A stretch of DNA of 16,728 nucleotides from Deltaproteobacteria bacterium (lineage in GTDB: Bacteria; Myxococcota; UBA796; SXON01). This document shows, one piece after another, positions 14,881 through 16,728 of this stretch. Where the stretch lies: the NCBI GenBank assembly GCA_947483545.1, contig CANKNP010000077.1, positions 1 to 16,728 on the forward strand. The letters are read 5' to 3'. The notes below the pieces were generated by a model. That model was not told the DNA's origin. It did no database searches and saw nothing but the letters and a program-made list of their open reading frames with translations. Made by a program: the position numbers and the translations under genes. Numbering within the stretch: the stretch's first letter is position 1; the number at the start of each line of letters is the position of its first letter.

Positions 14881-16254
14881 ATGTCCTTTCCCTGGCTCCG
14901 CATCGTTGCGGTCGGCGCCTCCCTCACCGTCTTCGATGACCGCACTGGCCGGGATTTGAACCTGCCCGCTGTCGGCGACCCCGGCGCGTTGTTGCGTCAT
15001 CCCCGGCTCGTGAGGTCAGGGTTCTTGGAGGCCTTGGACCCCGCGACCGAGATCCCGTATCGAAAGCTCCACCCCCTGTTTCTGCCCGACACCGCAGAGC
15101 TTCTGTGCCCCGATCCCACCCGGCATCCGCCCGGGGGCCACCCCTGGCGGACATTTCGGTTGGAGCCCCGCTCGCTCTCGCTGTGGCACGCGATCGACGG
15201 CCGAGCGACCGTTGCCCAAATCGCGGACCGCACGCAGATCCCAGTGACCGAGGCCCTCGCCCGATTCGGCGGGCTGGCATCTTGGGGCATTCAAGCGGTG
15301 CTGTTGCGGAGAGACCGTGTGCGAAGGGACCATCCCTCGTTGTGCCGCATCGTCGGGCGCCCACGCGAGCCGAACGCGCGGGATCCCTCGATGTACGCGG
15401 GGACCGCCACGGCGCTCGGCGATTTTCACGACGCGATCGCCGATTCCGAGACCCGCTTTGACCTCGCAGAGACGACGCTCGCCCATGCCCTCGGGGTGCC
15501 CCACCCCGCGCTTGGGGGCCAACGGTACGGGGAACGGCTGTGGAATCGTCTGCCGGGCCGGGGACGGTGTGTCGAGGTTGGGGGCGGGACGGGGGAGCTT
15601 GGGGCTGCGTATTTGAGCCGTGCGGTCGGACAGTTGGATTACGTGCGGGTGGACCGATCCCCGGCGCTGTTGGCGTTTCAAGGGGAGAAGATGCCGGGGA
15701 CCCGAGGCCTGGTCGGCGATGCTCTGGCTCTCCCGATTCCGGATGGCGGGGTGGATGTGTTGATCTGCAATGAGGTCATCGCGGATTTACCGTCCAGCCG
15801 GACCGCAAACGGCTGGGAGAATATCGGCGCCCTCCGGTTCGTGGACGAGATCAAGAGGGTGCTGGCGCCTGGGGGGGTGGCGTTCGTTTCGGAGTTTGGG
15901 ACGGAGGCGGACGAACCAGAGGAAGCGGAACAGTTGGACCACCCCGAGGTGTCCATTCGATTTGATCGGCTGGTGCAACGCGCACAGTCCCTCGGATTGG
16001 AAGCCCGACTCACGCCCGTGGCGGAATTCCTGGGGCTGGATTTGGAAGCCCGCTGGCTATGGCGCCCGCACCTCGGTGCCTTGCGCCACCTGGATCATCG
16101 CGCCGGCCGGCCCCCAACCCCCGCGCGGGCTTGGACCCCGGAAACGTTGCCGCTGGCCGAGAAGGTGGAGGGCTTGCGTTGGGTCACCCTGCGGGAGGAA
16201 GGGCCGGGGCCGTTGCCGGGAAGGACCTGGGTGTTGAGGTTGCGGAGGGGCTGA
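14881..16254 (+). CDS. SAM-dependent methyltransferase with N-terminal winged-helix-like region
   Basis: A 457-residue protein. The C-terminal half is a class I methyltransferase: motif I CVEVGGGTGELGAAYL (230-245), VRVDRSP as the acidic strand end (255-261), VGDALALPIPDGGVDVLICN (278-297), and EIKRVLAPGGVAFVSEFGTE (323-342). Residues 98-138 (SLSLWHAIDGRATVAQIADR and on to GLASWGI) look like the PqqD-type or winged-helix fold found beside some peptide- or carrier-modifying enzymes. Residues 1-90 are unassigned. I start at ATG 14881, with GGAG 9 nt upstream; a GTG at 14866 is in frame but overlaps that site. It lies 133 nt after the reductase gene with a REP element between, so it may have its own promoter. 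Substrate unknown. Confidence 0.78.
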   Translation: MSFPWLRIVAVGASLTVFDDRTGRDLNLPAVGDPGALLRHPRLVRSGFLEALDPATEIPYRKLHPLFLPDTAELLCPDPTRHPPGGHPWRTFRLEPRSLSLWHAIDGRATVAQIADRTQIPVTEALARFGGLASWGIQAVLLRRDRVRRDHPSLCRIVGRPREPNARDPSMYAGTATALGDFHDAIADSETRFDLAETTLAHALGVPHPALGGQRYGERLWNRLPGRGRCVEVGGGTGELGAAYLSRAVGQLDYVRVDRSPALLAFQGEKMPGTRGLVGDALALPIPDGGVDVLICNEVIADLPSSRTANGWENIGALRFVDEIKRVLAPGGVAFVSEFGTEADEPEEAEQLDHPEVSIRFDRLVQRAQSLGLEARLTPVAEFLGLDLEARWLWRPHLGALRHLDHRAGRPPTPARAWTPETLPLAEKVEGLRWVTLREEGPGPLPGRTWVLRLRRG

Positions 16255-16272
16255 GGGGGCGTGCCCAGTTCC

Positions 16273-16328
16273 TCCCCTTCTCCCTCCGGGAGAAGGTGGC
16301 GCCGTCTTCGGCGCCGGATGAGGGCTCC
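16273..16328. repeat. REP-like double hairpin, copy B
   Basis: Located 18 nt after the methyltransferase stop. Stems are CCTTCTCCC/GGGAGAAGG (16276-16284 and 16288-16296) and GGCGCCG/CGGCGCC (16298-16304 and 16309-16315), then GGATGAGGGCTCC. Relative to copy A, the second stem changes one C-G pair to G-C on both arms, a compensatory change that supports a selected hairpin. The end of the element runs directly into MopE-repeat coding sequence. Confidence 0.8.
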
Positions 16329-16728
16329 GACCCCTCGATTTACCCCGGCGCCCCCGAAATCCCCTACGACGGAATCGACCAGGACTGCGACGGTGGGGAC
16401 CTTGAGGACGTTGACGGCGACTACTACGACCTCGCCGTCGATTGCGACGACAACGACGCCGACAGCCACCCCAACGCCTACGACATCTCCGACGACGGCA
16501 TCGACCAGGACTGCGACGGCGCGGACGATTTGGACGCCGACGGCGACGGCTCCGGCGAGGACGACGACTGCGATGATTCCGACCCCTCGATTTACCCCGG
16601 CGCGGACGAAATCCCCTATGACGGAATCGACCAGGACTGCGACGGTTCGGACCTGACCGACGTCGACGATGACGGCTACGACGTGGACGAGGACTGTGAC
16701 GACAACGACGAGGACATCCACCCCGACG
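16296..16728 (+). CDS. MopE-type Asp/Cys repeat protein, 5'-truncated or chimeric, runs off the window
   Basis: From 16326 to the window end one frame encodes MopE-like putative metal-binding repeats: SDPSIYPGAPEIPYDGIDQD, three copies of DGIDQDCDG, and DCDDxD units. These are usually part of large secreted or surface proteins; MopE itself binds copper. The expected signal peptide and N-terminal domain are absent. The repeats begin mid-unit exactly where REP copy B ends. The only in-frame start nearby is a GTG at 16296 inside the REP hairpin, with no usable ribosome site. It is therefore either a truncated gene fused to a REP element or an assembly join. The 3' end lies beyond the window. Confidence 0.6.
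   Translation, partial: MAPSSAPDEGSDPSIYPGAPEIPYDGIDQDCDGGDLEDVDGDYYDLAVDCDDNDADSHPNAYDISDDGIDQDCDGADDLDADGDGSGEDDDCDDSDPSIYPGADEIPYDGIDQDCDGSDLTDVDDDGYDVDEDCDDNDEDIHPD
16326..16394 (+). repeat. Internal direct repeat of the MopE-like frame, copy 1
   Basis: These 69 nt match 16578-16646 at 65 of 69 positions, with a period of 252 nt (84 codons). Both encode SDPSIYPGAxEIPYDGIDQD followed by CDG. Identity extends through third codon positions, which points to recent duplication or gene conversion rather than protein-level selection alone. Confidence 0.75.
16578..16646 (+). repeat. Internal direct repeat of the MopE-like frame, copy 2
   Basis: Second copy of the 69-nt unit at 16326-16394, differing at four positions. 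It lies in the same reading frame, preceded by a more diverged unit (DISDDGIDQDCDGAD, around 16482-16526). Confidence 0.75.

Noticed and set aside
16095..16721. Minus-strand valine-rich hydrophobic frame resembling a membrane protein
   Set aside because: It is the complement of the Asp-rich MopE repeats (GAC/GTC), so the hydrophobicity is a codon artefact.
1..16728. tRNA, rRNA, CRISPR or insertion sequence
   Set aside because: No cloverleaf, repeat-spacer pattern, transposase frame or terminal inverted repeats were seen on either strand.

Overview
The window is GC-rich, densely coded bacterial DNA. Genes lie close together, and many overlap by 4 nt (GTGA or ATGA). At the right edge are Asp/Cys-rich repeats of the MopE type (three copies of DGIDQDCDG), which are most familiar from Myxococcota and related delta-proteobacterial lineages. 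Signal peptides, a beta-barrel-like protein and a lipoprotein point to a Gram-negative envelope. The lineage is an inference. No rRNA, tRNA, CRISPR array or transposase was seen.

Layout. (1) 1-345: C-terminal end of an unidentified gene. (2) 371-7618, plus strand: a peptide/opine/nickel-type ABC importer (binding protein, two permeases, two ATPases). It is translationally coupled to a predicted outer-membrane barrel protein, followed by a secreted beta-propeller protein. (3) 7623-7745: a GFA-family gene cut off after about 40 codons. (4) 11201-7782, minus strand: a DUF4336/MBL-like protein, a two-TM protein, and two related SPFH/Band-7 proteins, one TM-anchored and one a predicted lipoprotein. 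These could form one four-gene transcript. A divergent MarR regulator (11243-11746) shares the promoter region, which holds a perfect TTGAC-N6-GTCAA palindrome. (5) 13301-11772, minus strand: an aromatic amino acid ammonia-lyase homologue. Diverging from it are a long acyl carrier protein, an acyl-ACP-reductase-like protein and a class I methyltransferase (13432-16254). (6) Two copies of a ~56-nt double-hairpin REP-like element follow the reductase and the methyltransferase. (7) The right edge holds a MopE-repeat reading frame that starts abruptly at the end of the second REP element.

The most unusual signal is the ammonia-lyase homologue. It keeps most of the HAL/PAL active site (His76, Asn189, Arg272, Phe317, Glu403). 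It has Ala-Ala-Gly where the MIO electrophile normally forms from Ala-Ser-Gly, Met in place of the Tyr-loop base, and Phe in place of the second catalytic Tyr. Its neighbours (ACP, acyl-ACP reductase, methyltransferase) suggest a small acyl/aryl-ACP pathway in which this protein has either lost or changed its chemistry. Second in interest is the SPFH pair, which appears to put related Band-7 proteins on two different membranes. All homology statements come from reading motifs by eye, not from searches.
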